Positions 53,342 through 64,000 of a stretch of 64,000 nucleotides of DNA are shown one piece after another. The first letter of the stretch is position 1. Each line of letters starts with the position of its first letter. The notes under the pieces were generated by a model. It was not told where the DNA came from and did not search any database. It saw only the letters and a list, made by a program, of their open reading frames with translations. Origin of the DNA: Brachypterus glaber (lineage: Eukaryota; Arthropoda; Insecta; Coleoptera; Kateretidae); contig OY294045.1 in assembly GCA_958510825.1 (NCBI GenBank), forward strand, positions 10,591,916-10,655,915. The letters are read 5' to 3'. A program made the translations under genes and the position numbers.

Positions 53342-54015
53342 CTAATTTTGCTATAGTTTTCTTTACTTTTATAAACAAGAGATGGCACTACGTGTGCTTA
53401 TTCTAATACTTGATACTGAATATTCATACCGTATCTAGAGCTAGAATGGATTCATTCTGTTTGAAAATTGTGTGTATTTGCTTGCATTCTAAAGCAGTCA
53501 TAGAAAAAGCATCTTTTTCACACCATAAAATACCTATTTATTAAAAAAACAGAACAACTATATGATTTGATGATATTATTGGCTTGTTTTATTCCGATAT
53601 CGAAGCGAGGATCTATTTGACTGTCAAAATACAGTCTGTTAGATTAATTAAATTAGATAATGCATTGTATACAATGTCGTTTGAAGTTCCTACGTAGATT
53701 TTACCTCATTTGCTTTCCAAAGAGAGACCCTAAAGTTTAAACTGAATATGTAGAGCCCTTTAAATAATTATACGTTGATGTAAATTAACCAACTATCTAA
53801 AAGTATTTATTTATTTTTATTAACATAGTTGGAGACATAAAGTCTCAATACTTCAAGCGAATATACACTGGGTCCAAAAGTAGCTCCTCTCTAAACTTTA
53901 CGATTTGGGATATAGACTTCAAATTTTAAACATTTAAATAATATAAGACAACTTATACTGTCTTTTGGAATATGTTTGATATTTGTATCTTTTAAAATGC
54001 ACTATATTTTTTTAA
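53339..54015. other. Non-coding stretch with a repeat arm
   Basis: A block with 'accaactatctaaaagta' and 'aacatagttggagacataaa' (53788-53862) recurs split around family B at about 54268-54282 and 54547-54605. At 53870-54000 a single arm starting 'gggtccaaaagtagctcc' is related to 36395-36600. No gene seen. Confidence 0.45.
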
Positions 54016-54017
54016 GT

Positions 54018-54270
54018 AAAAGACAAAAATAAATTGTTTTATAGATTTTGATTTTATTTATAAATTTTAAACATTCAATATACAATGTAATCCAAAAATA
54101 ACTAACATAAAATAAAGGGCTGTCTATATTTATTTAATTACATTCAATGCCGACATTCATTTAATGATGTCACGATAATTTTGGTTTACCCTATTGCCAA
54201 GCACATTTAGATACACCACTCGGTCTATGTTTTACGCTTACTTAAAAAAGTCTAATGCAGCAAGAAATTA
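54018..54270 (+). repeat. Dispersed repeat N, copy 1
   Basis: 'aaaataaagggctgtctata', 'taccctattgccaag' and 'acttaaaaaagtctaatgca' recur in the same order and spacing at 57510-57752, an offset of about 3,490 bp. Class unknown; no coding. Confidence 0.7.
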
Positions 54271-54282
54271 ACCAACTATCTA

Positions 54283-54545
54283 ATAGTTATTTATGGTACT
54301 AGTGGGTAAAGTAAGATATTGCCCATGAGAAAATTAACCTGCGAGGCGTCAGCCAAGCTTAGAAATTCATATTTTTATTAAAAATTTTAATGACATTTAC
54401 AAGAAAATAATTTGACAAGTGACAGTTGAGTGGGTAAAATAAATAATTATCCACTCAATAAAGTAAAAGCCACTCGGGGGTTATTATTGAGTTTATCTAT
54501 TTAAAATAAAGCTGGTAATTGTCTCATTATCTGTATGTATTGGAT
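54283..54545 (-). mobile_element. Hairpin-capped repeat family B, copy 3
   Basis: Inverted relative to 30032-30345. It interrupts a block present intact at 53788-53862, which fixes its boundaries independently. Part of the large stem after 'gcgaggcgtcagccaagc' is deleted. Confidence 0.7.
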
Positions 54546-54711
54546 AAAATTATTTATTTATTTTTATTAACATAGTTGGAGACATAAAGTCTCAATACTT
54601 CAAGCGATATGGAATATGTTTGATATTTGTATCTTAGGGGAGCATAGGTTTTTTAATGAAGAGGGGTCGTGTGATATATAATTTTAAAGAAAATTAAATT
54701 CCCTATTCAAT

Positions 54712-55376
54712 CATATATTTTTTATTCGATTGATTGTAAAAGGGACACTTTTTGTTCATGTTTTACGGGCGAAAAGTTGAATTTTGTGGCCCTAGGCCAA
54801 AAAGTTTTTTTCGCCCGCTAACTAAAACTTGTTATTTTTAAGCTTTTAAAAAGAAGATGCTTTACCCTTACTCTAATATTTATAAAGAAATATGACCTTT
54901 TGGTTACTTTTGGTCTTAAACTAACTGTTCTTTTTGACCAGATACAGTTCAACTGTAAAATCAATTTCAATATTTATAATATTCATAGAACGGTTCAGAA
55001 GTATTACTATTTTCATAACAGACACATTTTAACAGAAATTAATCACCAAGCTATAGTTTTTTAATTTGAAAATGAAACCTCACGCAAAAGAAACGATTCA
55101 ATTGTTTTCTTAGTTATTTGACTGGATAGCAATTTGTCATGCAAAACTAGATAAGTAATAAGACACTAAAAAGAAATACTTTTTGCAGTTTCAAATTAAG
55201 TATATTTTAATAATTTATTATAATTAGTAACAATCAAATAAAAAATATTGTATAATACACGGGCAAAAAGTTAAATTTCGATTTTGTAGGTTTATTAACC
55301 TCGGGCCGGCCCGATCGGCCGGCCCTCGCCTTCTAAAAAGGTACTCAATCGAAAAACTTTTTTCCCTTGTACTATA
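54712..55376 (-). mobile_element. Hairpin-capped repeat family C, copy 2
   Basis: Inverted copy of 35550-36312. The GGCCGGCCC-rich stem (about 55258-55370) is preserved with a slightly different core, 'cgggccggcccgatcggccg'. The middle has diverged by scattered substitutions and small indels. Confidence 0.7.
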
Positions 55377-55379
55377 GGT

Positions 55380-57505
55380 AAATATCTATTTTAATTTTTT
55401 TAAATGTGTTTTTAATTGCGATTTTTTTAGCATTTTTTTTTGGAAATTTTTATTTATATTATTTAAAATTAGTTAATTTACGTTTTTGCTTTATGAAATT
55501 TATCATTTATTAAAAATTATTTTATTTCTTTAAACAAATTTTGCCAAAAATGGAACCCTCAAAAATGACTAAAAAATTAGCTTTAAAAAGATCACAAGAA
55601 ACGCCTTTCTATAGTTCTCCGCATGAAAGAAAGTCTCCGATGGAAAGGGGAGGAATCATTCGCGCTCTTCTTTCCGTCAAGAGCGTTATAAGGCGTGCGT
55701 GCTTACAACGGGCCTCCCACTTGCACACACATTCCAAACATATTTCTCGTAGCCACAGATCCGTGCGTCCATAGACAAAGAACATAGATAAGATGTCATC
55801 TCAAGGTTAAAATTTACGAGTCCTCCATTTTGATCGGAGGTTACGTTAGAAATCAGCCGGGAAATTTAAATTAGTGGGTACAATGTAATTAAATAAACGA
55901 CATAACCTTACTTTTCAATGTTTTCTTATGTTATATTAAAAAAAAAATCAAACTTACTTAAAAAATATGATACTGCTGTCTGCAGGTAGCAGTCGTTTTA
56001 TGTTTCTACAACTTTTTATAAAATACGTCATTGCAAAGACTTTACTAGTTCTTTGAAAAAGCACTATAAAATATACAAAAAACACAGAAAGATTTTAAAA
56101 GTTCAAAAACGCTATTATATAGTCTATAATAAAATAAAATGTTCACCCTTCTAGCACAAAACACCAAACGCGTAGAAAAAACAGAAAAACCTCGAAAACA
56201 AACTGAAAACATACATAAATTAGGTTATGTTAATAACCTGTTGCACGAATATGTGAGAGGTGTGTGCGAAGAATTATATTTTTATATTTAAATTACTGGT
56301 AAAAATAAATAAATATCTGCGTAGTATAACATATTGATTTAGTTTTTACATATATAACAAACTGTTGCAACAAAACAACGACAAAAAGAAACTTTTACTG
56401 ACTACTGAAGTGAAATGAAAAGACACATCTTTAACAAAGAAAATATTCCTATCTAACGCAACACAGTGTTACCAAGATAAAATATATATTTTTTTACTTT
56501 ATGTTGGACAATTGGAATCAAAATGAAAGACCAGTTACAGCGTGGCCTTTGAATGGGACGGATGTTTCTTTCTTGGCACATTCCAGTGCAGCGAATTTGC
56601 CATCTTTTATGATGTGCCTTGTGTATTTTTGTTTTACCGTCTTCTATGATGTGCCTAGAGTATTTTTATATTAATGTATTATGTACAAGTTAAAGTGAAC
56701 CATATATTTGTGGTTATTAATCGTGTGAACTGTTGAATTTTAAGTTAATAATAATGGACGTTTGAAGATAATTTTTTTTGTGTTTTTAATGATAACTTTT
56801 TATATTAGCGTGGAAATTACTACAGTAGTAATTTATCAGTGATAGTGCGCAAGTCAGGATACATATCCGATTAGTACTTGCGCACTGGAAACCTTATGAT
56901 TATATAGAGAAACCCTGGTTAATTATTCGGAAGAAAAAGACCAAATACAGAGAGAGAAAAAAAAATGAAAGACGCATTTAGTCGGGACGCATAAGTATGC
57001 GCAGACGGTCAAAAATCAATCTAGTTGTTTATTTTGTCTATGCGTGCGTCAAAGTATATTAAAAAAAATCCCACCTTAAGTATTTGAACTTTTTCTAATT
57101 TTTTACTGTATAACAATTTCTGAATTTCCCTGTATAGTTAGATATGTAGCGTGTATGATGTTTGAATAAAGAAAGCTAATTTAAACCTCGTTTTGATTCA
57201 AATATATTATTCAGATTAACTTGTTAAAACCTCAATTTACAAAATGCATTCTTTATCTTATTAGCTTGTCATAATATTCAGCGAATAAAAAATCAGCTTC
57301 ATTTAGAAAACGTATAGGCAAGCCCATTTTGAACAAAGCCGCAGCCATAATACTTCATTTAAGTTTCCGCATTCACTTCCACGATACTTTAATAAAAATG
57401 TGTAACTTCCTTCCTTTGGTCGGGATTTTCTGGTTTATTAAGAATTAATGTCGTAGGTGGATGGTATTATAATGGGACAATGCACTATTCACTTTTTTTA
57501 AGGAA
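55380..57505. other. Non-coding stretch, no gene recognised
   Basis: A 77-codon frame at 55541-55774 is basic (rich in Lys, Arg, Ser, His) and lies in the only GC-richer patch here (55590-55790). I recognise no domain in it and cannot call it a gene. A stem AGTGCGCAAGT/ACTTGCGCACT lies at 56849-56891. Confidence 0.4.
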
Positions 57506-57509
57506 AAGA

Positions 57510-57752
57510 TAACAAAAATAAATTGAGATTTAGATTTTATTTATAAATTTTAAATATTCAATATACAAAGTAATCCGAAAATAACTAACATAAAATAAAG
57601 GGCTGTCTATATTTATTTAATTATATTCAATGACGACATTCATTTAATGACCTCAAGATTTTTTTGGATTACCCTATTGCCAAGGACATTTAGATACACC
57701 ACACGGTCTATGTTCTACGCTTACTTAAAAAAGTCTAATGCAACAAGAAAGG
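57510..57752 (+). repeat. Dispersed repeat N, copy 2
   Basis: Second copy of 54018-54270, in the same orientation with scattered substitutions. The flanks differ. Confidence 0.7.
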
Positions 57753-57987
57753 CGCTTCGTTAAATTTGTTTTTTTTATCGACTGAGTAAATTAATTCGTT
57801 TTTCTACGACCTAGTTAGCAGTTAGTGCCTATTTCCCACCCATTGCCTATGACAACGGTTGGGAAGTGACGATCAACTGATTTTACATATCTGCTGCCAG
57901 AAAATTAGTAAACGTCAGACACATAACCGCACATTGACAAACTAATCTTAAGATATTTTGCGTTATTTTATGTTTAGGTGTTAGGTC

Positions 57988-58085
57988 GTAGAAAAAATAG
58001 TATACGCACCTCGACGCAAACAATTTCAGTGTACTCTCGTGCACTAAAAACTAGGTTTGCGTACTATACTATTTATTACTGCATT
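57988..58085. repeat. Imperfect hairpin 'AATAGTATACGCACCTCG'
   Basis: 'aaaatagtatacgcacctcg' pairs loosely with 'aggtttgcgtactatactat'; an inner 'tctcgtgcact' pair adds to it. The outer word 'gtcgtagaaaaaatagtata' also borders family A hairpins (15140-15165, 21160-21180), so this may be a diverged terminal hairpin of a related family. Confidence 0.5.
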
Positions 58086-58109
58086 CTGTAAAAGATCCAA
58101 ACAATTGCA

Positions 58110-58300
58110 TGCGCACGCGCATGCGCTGACCGTTTTTCAATATGTTATTTTAAATAAAAAACATTTTTTTACAAAAAAAAACACCAAACAGACGCCAAAC
58201 CAACGCTTACGTAAACCAAGGGCCACTCATTAAAAAAAAATCCAAACCAAGAAAAAACCAAAACAAACTCCTACATAGAGAGCTGCATTTAGGCACTAGT
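58110..58300 (+). repeat. Dispersed repeat L, copy 1
   Basis: Starts with the palindromic GCGCACGCGCATGCGC region, continues 'tgaccgtttttcaa' and ends 'agagctgcatttaggc'. It repeats at 59262-59446 in the same orientation. Poly-A/T runs differ in length between copies. Confidence 0.7.
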
Positions 58301-58307
58301 TTTTTAA

Positions 58308-58365
58308 CCGACTTCTAAAAAAGGATGAGGTTATCAATTCGACGTGTGTCTTTGTTTTTTTTTAA
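58308..58365 (+). repeat. 'ACCGACTTCTAAAAAAGGATGAGG' type repeat end
   Basis: This word followed by 'ttatcaattcgacgtg' closely resembles a very common dispersed repeat terminus known from moth and other insect genomes. The rest of such an element is not recognisable here. Confidence 0.35.
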
Positions 58366-58369
58366 ATAA

Positions 58370-59260
58370 GAAAGTTTTATTGGTCAGAAAAATGGTAGAT
58401 GTCAAAATAAATTTGACATATTCTTTCTTATTTTTGCATTGCTTGTTTATGGTTTTTAATAAGGAGGTTAGAAATTTTTAATAAATTGAAATAAGTAAGT
58501 TAGTTTTTGTAAAATGTCATCAGTGGTTTTGAAAAAAAAAAACAATTTTATTTAAAAACATAAAAAATACAAAAAGCTAGGTGACTAGTCAATATTAAAA
58601 AGTCCAAACGATACGGATATGAATTAAAAAGACAGTTAATGAAAATCCAATATTTATTTTATTTATTTATTTATTGGTTTATAGTCTTTCTGGGACCTTA
58701 CTCGAAGGTAGTTTATACCATATTTGACTGTTAATTACAATTAAATTTTAATTACAAAAAATTCCCCCTACTTTTATTTAAGATTTAACCATATTTTAAC
58801 CCAGGAATGTTAATCATATTTTAAATATGTGTTAAAAATTTAAATTTAAATATGTGTTAGCAAAATAAAAAAAAAAAATTAACACGCAAGCAGAATTCAA
58901 ATAAACAAATTTAATACACTTGCTCTTGTCGATTTTTATCTATCTAGCTGATTTTTTTCTATCCAGCCGATAACACCAATTTTTCTTTAATTTTTCTAAT
59001 TTTGCTGTGTCATACTCAAAATTCTGCGCATAAAGTAATAACTCATGGTCTTTTTTCCAAATAGGAGGATGTACTGTCTCTTTCTAGGTAATTTAAGTAA
59101 GAAATTGATAAAATTATATGATCCAAATGATTGAAAGACGTTTATAAAAATTATCTGATATCTGTCAAATAATTGACAATTGTAAAAATTAATTTACATT
59201 AATAAATATTAGGAGCGCCTATGTGCAGCTCTTATGCAACGTTTTGATAAACTGCGCATG
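58370..59260. other. Non-coding AT-rich stretch
   Basis: Contains a (TTTA)n tract at 58657-58680 and poly-A runs. No gene recognised. Confidence 0.4.
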
Positions 59261-59261
59261 C

Positions 59262-59446
59262 GCTCGCGCATGCGCTGACCGTTTTTCAACAGGTTATTTT
59301 AAATAAAAAACATTTTTTTACAAAAAAAAAACACCAAACAGAGGCCAAACCAACGTTAACGAAAACCATTAAAAAAAAAGACCAAACCAAGAAAAAACCA
59401 AAACAAACTCCTGCACAGAGAGCTGCATTTAGGCGCTTGTTAAATA
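59262..59446 (+). repeat. Dispersed repeat L, copy 2
   Basis: Second copy of 58110-58300, about 1,150 bp away, with the same GCATGCGC palindrome at its start. Confidence 0.7.
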
Positions 59447-59499
59447 TTTCACCTACCATTTTTTCTCATACCAAGTGTACCTATTATCCGTGTCTAAAT

Positions 59500-59660
59500 T
59501 AGATTGCAGTGACTCATTTGCGAAAACGTGCTAAAAAGTGAGGATCATACCAATTCGGGTGCGGTTCGCGTAACACCGTCTGAGGGGAATCCATTATACG
59601 AGAGTAGCATAATACGTTTTATGTATGAGTCACTGCAGGCTAATTCAGGCATAATACTTG
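59500..59660 (-). mobile_element. 'CGCACCCGAA' family, copy 3, with its own inverted repeat
   Basis: GCAGTGACTCAT near 59506 is mirrored by ATGAGTCACTGC near 59625. Between them 'ccaattcgggtgcggttcgc' is the inverted core seen at 10050-10110 and 39505-39560. The 65-codon frame at 59528-59725 is a translation of this repeat. Confidence 0.6.
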
Positions 59661-59664
59661 GTGT

Positions 59665-61265
59665 AAGATTAATTTGCACCTATTGTTACACTGAAATAGG
59701 CCTATCCCACTCGCCACGCATGTAGGCGCTTAAAAATTGATTACCTGGTTTCCGTGAACTCGAAAATAAATGGAGATCGAACAAAAATTCAGAAAACAAG
59801 TGATTTAAAAAAATAAGCCCTTTCGGGATGTACCTATAATAAATATGGTCACTCAGTCCAACGGCGTTTTTTTTGGCCTCGCAGAAAAAGCTGCCACGGC
59901 ATGCCGAAGGATAAAGTGACACTAATAATAAAGTGCCATTTTTAATAGCCACAAAGTGCACTAACAAACAAACAAAGAACAAAAATATAAATTAAATTTA
60001 ACCATTTTTTGGTCATTAATAAATTTTTAAAAACATATTTTGTTTTTTTTTAACTAAAAACAGTTTTAAAGACACAATGAATTAAAAATTATTTGCATAT
60101 AGTTTTCCTAGAAAATTTGTTTTATATTTTCTGTGAAATTTATTGTCGAATACACCTACACAATATAGTTAGTAGTCAATAAAATACAGTTAAAAATAAA
60201 TGAATTTCAAACCTGTAATGCATTTTTGATATAACAATAATAATTTTAAAAATTACATATGAAGTTTCCAGATAATCTCTAAAAATATACTGTTCTTCTT
60301 AGGCGTGAATAAGAATAAGAATTTATTTATTTCAGAGAAAATGCCTTTACATAAAATAAAATAACATAAGGACATTGAGTGAAATATTGTCAAGTTTTAG
60401 GTAAACTAATATAAAAGTAATTAAATAAATAATACAAATAAGTAATAGTAAAATTTTATAAATTTTGTTTTTTTTTTAAAAGAAAAAAATTCTTGTATCG
60501 TATAAGGTTATATGTTGGATATATATGAAAATTGAACCTTATTTACTCCTGCCGTATTCAGGAAACACCCTGCATATTTATATTTTAATATCTGTGACCC
60601 AAGGTATATTATTTCTTAAAGCACGCTCAATAATTTTATAAAAACCAAACAATGAATCAAACGAATTTAACAATGAAATAAACAGTAATTAGGTAAGAGG
60701 ATTGACATAAACCTCTCCATTAGGATTTTAGAAAATAATGGTCATTTAGATTTATCTTTCTTTTTTAAGTAACAAAACACCCTTTGTTATAATTCAATGG
60801 AAACGCAGTATAATAGGCTTTCGAGGGTAAAAAGAGTTTCTAAATTGACATGTTTGTGGAAAACTCATATGTTATTCGGGGAAAAGTTTACAAGTCGTTT
60901 TACCTAGAAAACTTAAAACCCTCTAATCCGAATAAAAATAACATATTTTTAAAGTTTTATTTATGCCATTCAAAATTTAAAAAATATTTAATTTATTATT
61001 TAATTTGAAACTAACATATAAATCAACAATAATAAACTACATAGCAATTAGTAAGCTAATCAATTAATTTAATTATTTGATTTGCCAGAACTTTTACAAA
61101 AAGTATAACATCGTCAAAATATTGAAAGTTACTTAAATTAATAAAAATTAAAATATAGGTGATAAAATATAACATCACATATACATGTATAAACTAACAT
61201 ATTGAAATTGTTATAAACAAACATAAGTCTGGAAATTGTTAATACTCTATTTAATGTCTTTTTAA
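59665..61265. other. Non-coding stretch, possible 3' region of the minus-strand retroelement
   Basis: An 'aataagaataagaatttattt' tract at 60308-60330 could be the tail of the RT relic that follows on the minus strand, which would imply a ~950-bp 3' untranslated region. This is uncertain. No gene seen. Confidence 0.35.
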
Positions 61266-61269
61266 ACTA

Positions 61270-61945
61270 TTCAATTGAGTAAAAAGCATGCGAAATTAAA
61301 TAATTTTTTATTCTTTTTTTAAAGGCCGAGTTTGTAAGTTCAACTGTTTCTTTCGGAGGCAAATTATAAAAAGTAGGTCCATAATAGTTCCAACCGCAAA
61401 AATGAAAGCATTAGTTTATCACGGTTTCGTATATTCGGACCTTCAGTGTCGTAAGTGTCATAGTTTGACAGTCTATCTCTGATAGCACATATCGATTCGA
61501 AAATCAGAAGGCAGGAAAAAGTTAAAATACCTAATGATATGAACTTATCCTGTACATCATCATATTTTCTACCAGAAATAATCCTTACTGCACGCCTCTG
61601 AAATCCAAATATACGGTCCGCATGGCAACTGAAGCCCCAGATAGTTAAACCATACCTAATGTGAGATAAAAATAATGAATGATAAGCATTCATTATTACA
61701 TCAAAAGGAACGATATCACGCAGATTTCTCAACAAGAATATTGATTTGTTGTCTAGTAGCTAGCAAGTCAACGTGTTCCTTCCAAGTTAACTTTTGGTCA
61801 AAATAATTACCCAAGAACCTTGGGCTCTCCTCATTTTCTTCAGAGACATCTCTATGGGTGAAATATATAGTTGATGTTTTGTTCCCATTTAAACTCAAAG
61901 AATAAGCACAGAACCAATCTTTAAGTTTTTAGCACTCATTATTTG
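61270..61945 (-). pseudogene. Non-LTR retrotransposon reverse transcriptase relic (minus strand)
   Basis: Frames on the minus strand give 'LKDWFCAYSLSLNGNKTS', 'RFLGNYFDQKLTWKEHV' (61716-61898), then 'MLRNLRDIVPFDVIMNAYH', 'SHIRYGLTIWG' and 'IFGFQRRAVRIISG' (61364-61735), and in a third frame 'NYYGPTFYNLPPKETVEL' to 'AFYSIE' and a stop near 61285. This is again the C-terminal half of a Jockey/CR1-like ORF2. Two frameshifts (about 61730 and 61395) break it. It is a different subfamily from the relics at 1991 and 15820 judging by its divergence. Confidence 0.8.
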
Positions 61946-62150
61946 TATTTAAAAAAAAACTATGATTTAGAGATTTCGCAATTTTATCGGTAATAATTGT
62001 GGCAGCAAAATAACCAATAATGCATCTAGGAATCCTTTTTCTCAGTGTATACCCTTGCATAGTTTTTAAGTCGGTTCCAAACCACTCGCCAAGTACGACG
62101 AATATTCGGCCAAGTATAGTAAAACAACATGCGCAAATATACAGATCATC

Positions 62151-63055
62151 AATCCAATCCAATCCAATCCAATCCAATCCAATCCAATCCAATCCAATCC
62201 AATCCAATCCAATCCAATCCAATCCAATCCAATCCAATCCAATCCAATCCAATCCAATCCAATCCAATCGAATCCAATCCAATCCAATACAATCCAATCC
62301 AATCCAATCCAATCCAATCCAATCCAATCCAATCCAATCCAATCCAATCCAATCCAATCCAATCCAATCCAATCCAATCCAATCCAATCCAATCCAATCC
62401 AATCAATCCAATCCAATCCAATCCAATCCAATCCAATCCAATCCAATCCAATCCAAGCCAATCCAAGCCAATCCAATCCAATCCAATCCAATCCAATCCA
62501 ATCCAATCCAATCCAATCCAATCCAATCCAATCCAATCCAATCCAATCCAATCCAATCCAATCCAATCCAATCCAATCCAATCCAATCCAATCCAATCCA
62601 ATCCAATCCAATCCAATCCAATCCAATCCAATCCAATCCAATCCAATCCAATCCAATCCAATCCAATCCAATCCAATCCAATCCAATCCAATCCAATCCA
62701 ATCCAATCCAATCCAATCCAATCCAATCCAATCCAATCCAATCCAATCCAATCCAATCCAATCCAATCCAATCCAATCCAATCCAATCCAATCCAATCCA
62801 ATCCAATCCAATCCAATCCAATCCAATCCAATCCAATCCAATCCAATCCAATCCAATCCAATCCAATCCAATCCAATCCAATCCAATCCAATCCAATCCA
62901 ATCCAATCCAATCCAATCCAATCCAATCCAATCCAATCCAATCCAATCCAATCCAATCCAATCCAATCCAATCCAATCCAATCCAATCCAATCCAATCCA
63001 ATCCAATCTAATCCAATCCAATCCAATCCAATCCAATCCAATCCAATCCAATCCA
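62151..63055 (+). repeat. (TCCAA)n pentanucleotide array, 905 bp
   Basis: About 180 units of AATCC/TCCAA. Interruptions cluster in the first third: G at 62270, A at 62289, a one-base loss near 62404, and AAGCC variants near 62457 and 62467. A T variant is at about 63009. From 62468 to about 63005 the array is perfect. All six frames are open because the unit holds no stop, giving long artificial NPIQS or GLDWI repeat proteins. It is not a telomere repeat (insects use TTAGG). Confidence 0.97.
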
Positions 63056-63059
63056 ACTC

Positions 63060-63200
63060 CAATAATGGCATTTTCCTAGAATAGTTTGCCAGCTCGATCT
63101 ACCATTATTTACGGCCTACACAAAACTGTTTCACTTTGTATTGATGTTTGCGCAGGCGCCAACTTATAAAACATCTTTGAAATTCATAAAAAGTAACCCA
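63060..63200. repeat. Repeat flanking the TCCAA array, related to 39833-40190
   Basis: 'agtttgccagctcgat' and 'tgatgtttgcgcaggcgcca' match words in 39850-40140. The simple array directly abuts it, as the TTC array does at the other copy. Confidence 0.4.
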
Positions 63201-63525
63201 CGTGTACAACGAAGTAAATTGAATTTAAATTTAACATCACATATTAATAATCACGACTCACTCAAAACTTTACAATTAAACGAACACTTTCACGACATTA
63301 CATAAAAGAAAATTAATCAAGTCCTGTGCATATCAATGATTGCAATGCTGGAGTAAATCCGCCAAAGCGGTCACACTGAGATCATCTATCCATTTTGTAT
63401 ACACTCAAAATTAAAATTTTTGTTCTCTTGTGGCCGTGCTGGCGTACTCTCGTATGAAATCGGTAATAATCGTTCCTCTTTTAGGACGCCAGTCGGATCT
63501 TATTATTAAGTTTACTAATAGGTAC
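63201..63525. other. Non-coding stretch, nothing recognised
   Basis: No frame or repeat boundary could be supported. The 60-codon frame at 63430-63612 runs into the neighbouring element and is not convincing. Confidence 0.4.
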
Positions 63526-63529
63526 GCAC

Positions 63530-64000
63530 CAAAGAACTTTTACCTCAAGAAGTTATTTCACACCAATGATTATGAAGGTGTCATCTTTTTGTTTGTTTGT
63601 TTGTTTACATAAACGTACTCGATACTGCTTCTGGTGTAAACATAAGTATCGATAGTTTTGACCTTCTGGTGACCAGAGCGATGTTGAGTAATTTTCACTT
63701 TATCATTATTATAAATCTTTATACCTAAATTAAAATTTAAAAAACTACTATACTACGACACTATAATTATGTTTGATAATGTAATATAATTAAATTTATT
63801 AAAATTAAACTACTAGTTCATATAAAACTCAAATAAAACTAATATTTCTTAAAATTTACAATAAAATATCTAAAGCAGGTGTTGCAACCGGCAACACTGT
63901 ATTGCTTGACAAAGTTTACGACATTAGACTGTGAGTTTACACATTCTTTCTCTCTCTTTACGCTTACTAAGTGTAAACAATAGTCACTCCCCACCAGCCC
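63530..64000 (-). mobile_element. Second copy of the inverted-repeat element at 3246-3796 (cut by window end)
   Basis: The terminus AAAGAACTTTTACCTCAAGAA and the following ~460 bp match the reverse complement of 3330-3796 with only scattered differences, including the GTTT run and the 'gttgcaaccggcaacac' block. The other terminus lies outside the window. Confidence 0.8.

Noticed and set aside
55541..55774. Basic 77-codon frame in a GC-richer patch
   Set aside because: No domain, no splice or promoter context that I can support; could be part of an exon but unproven.
62020..63084. Open frames of 157-354 codons on both strands over the TCCAA array
   Set aside because: They are pure translations of a pentanucleotide repeat with no stop in any frame. 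No biological protein is supported.
1..64000. A bacterial or phage gene system
   Set aside because: No operons, ribosome binding sites or long non-transposon frames; all signs are of a eukaryotic repeat-rich region.

Overview
The window looks like a gene-poor, AT-rich, transposon-dominated piece of an insect (or at least arthropod) nuclear genome. The reasons are the very low GC content, long A/T homopolymers, many TA-, TTAA- and TWA-flanked inverted-repeat elements, decayed non-LTR reverse transcriptases, PIF/Harbinger and Tc1 transposase relics, a 200-N scaffold gap, and no operons, ribosome binding sites or host exons that I can recognise. I could not place it to an order or species.

The only intact coding unit is a 10,200-bp Ty3/gypsy-type LTR retrotransposon at 43091-53290. 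Its 2,125-bp LTRs differ at only three positions that I could find by eye, and it sits in an (AT)n microsatellite. It encodes Gag (CCHC zinc knuckle), an aspartic protease, and an RT-RNase H-integrase polyprotein with all catalytic residues in place. There is no envelope gene. Gag, protease and RT lie in three successive -1 frames. Each junction carries a slippery heptamer: A AAA AAC directly before the gag stop, and T TTT TTT in the protease/RT overlap. The layout therefore suggests two consecutive programmed -1 frameshifts. Long LTRs, a lysine-tRNA-like primer site and a size near 10 kb recall the Osvaldo/Ulysses lineage of insects.

Region by region. 1-9.5 kb: a TA-flanked palindromic element, non-LTR RT relics, and a nested 1.8-kb TAA-flanked element with a tandemly duplicated core. 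9.5-9.7 kb: assembly gap. 9.7-28 kb: hairpin MITEs, two TTAA-flanked MITEs, two >1-kb palindromic TA elements (one nested in a ~790-bp repeat), and two copies of an element with a TCGG microsatellite plus a ~97-bp minisatellite. 28-43 kb: more foldback elements, a 1,066-bp Harbinger element with CAG duplications and a decayed transposase, a Tc1 transposase relic caught in a 603-bp tandem duplication, and dispersed non-coding repeats that carry hairpins near their ends. 43-53.3 kb: the LTR element. 53-64 kb: second copies of several families, a minus-strand RT relic, a 905-bp TCCAA pentanucleotide array, and an inverted second copy of an element first seen at 3.2-3.8 kb.

No host protein-coding gene, tRNA, rRNA or CRISPR array could be supported. 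Most short open frames are arms of palindromic elements or simple repeats.
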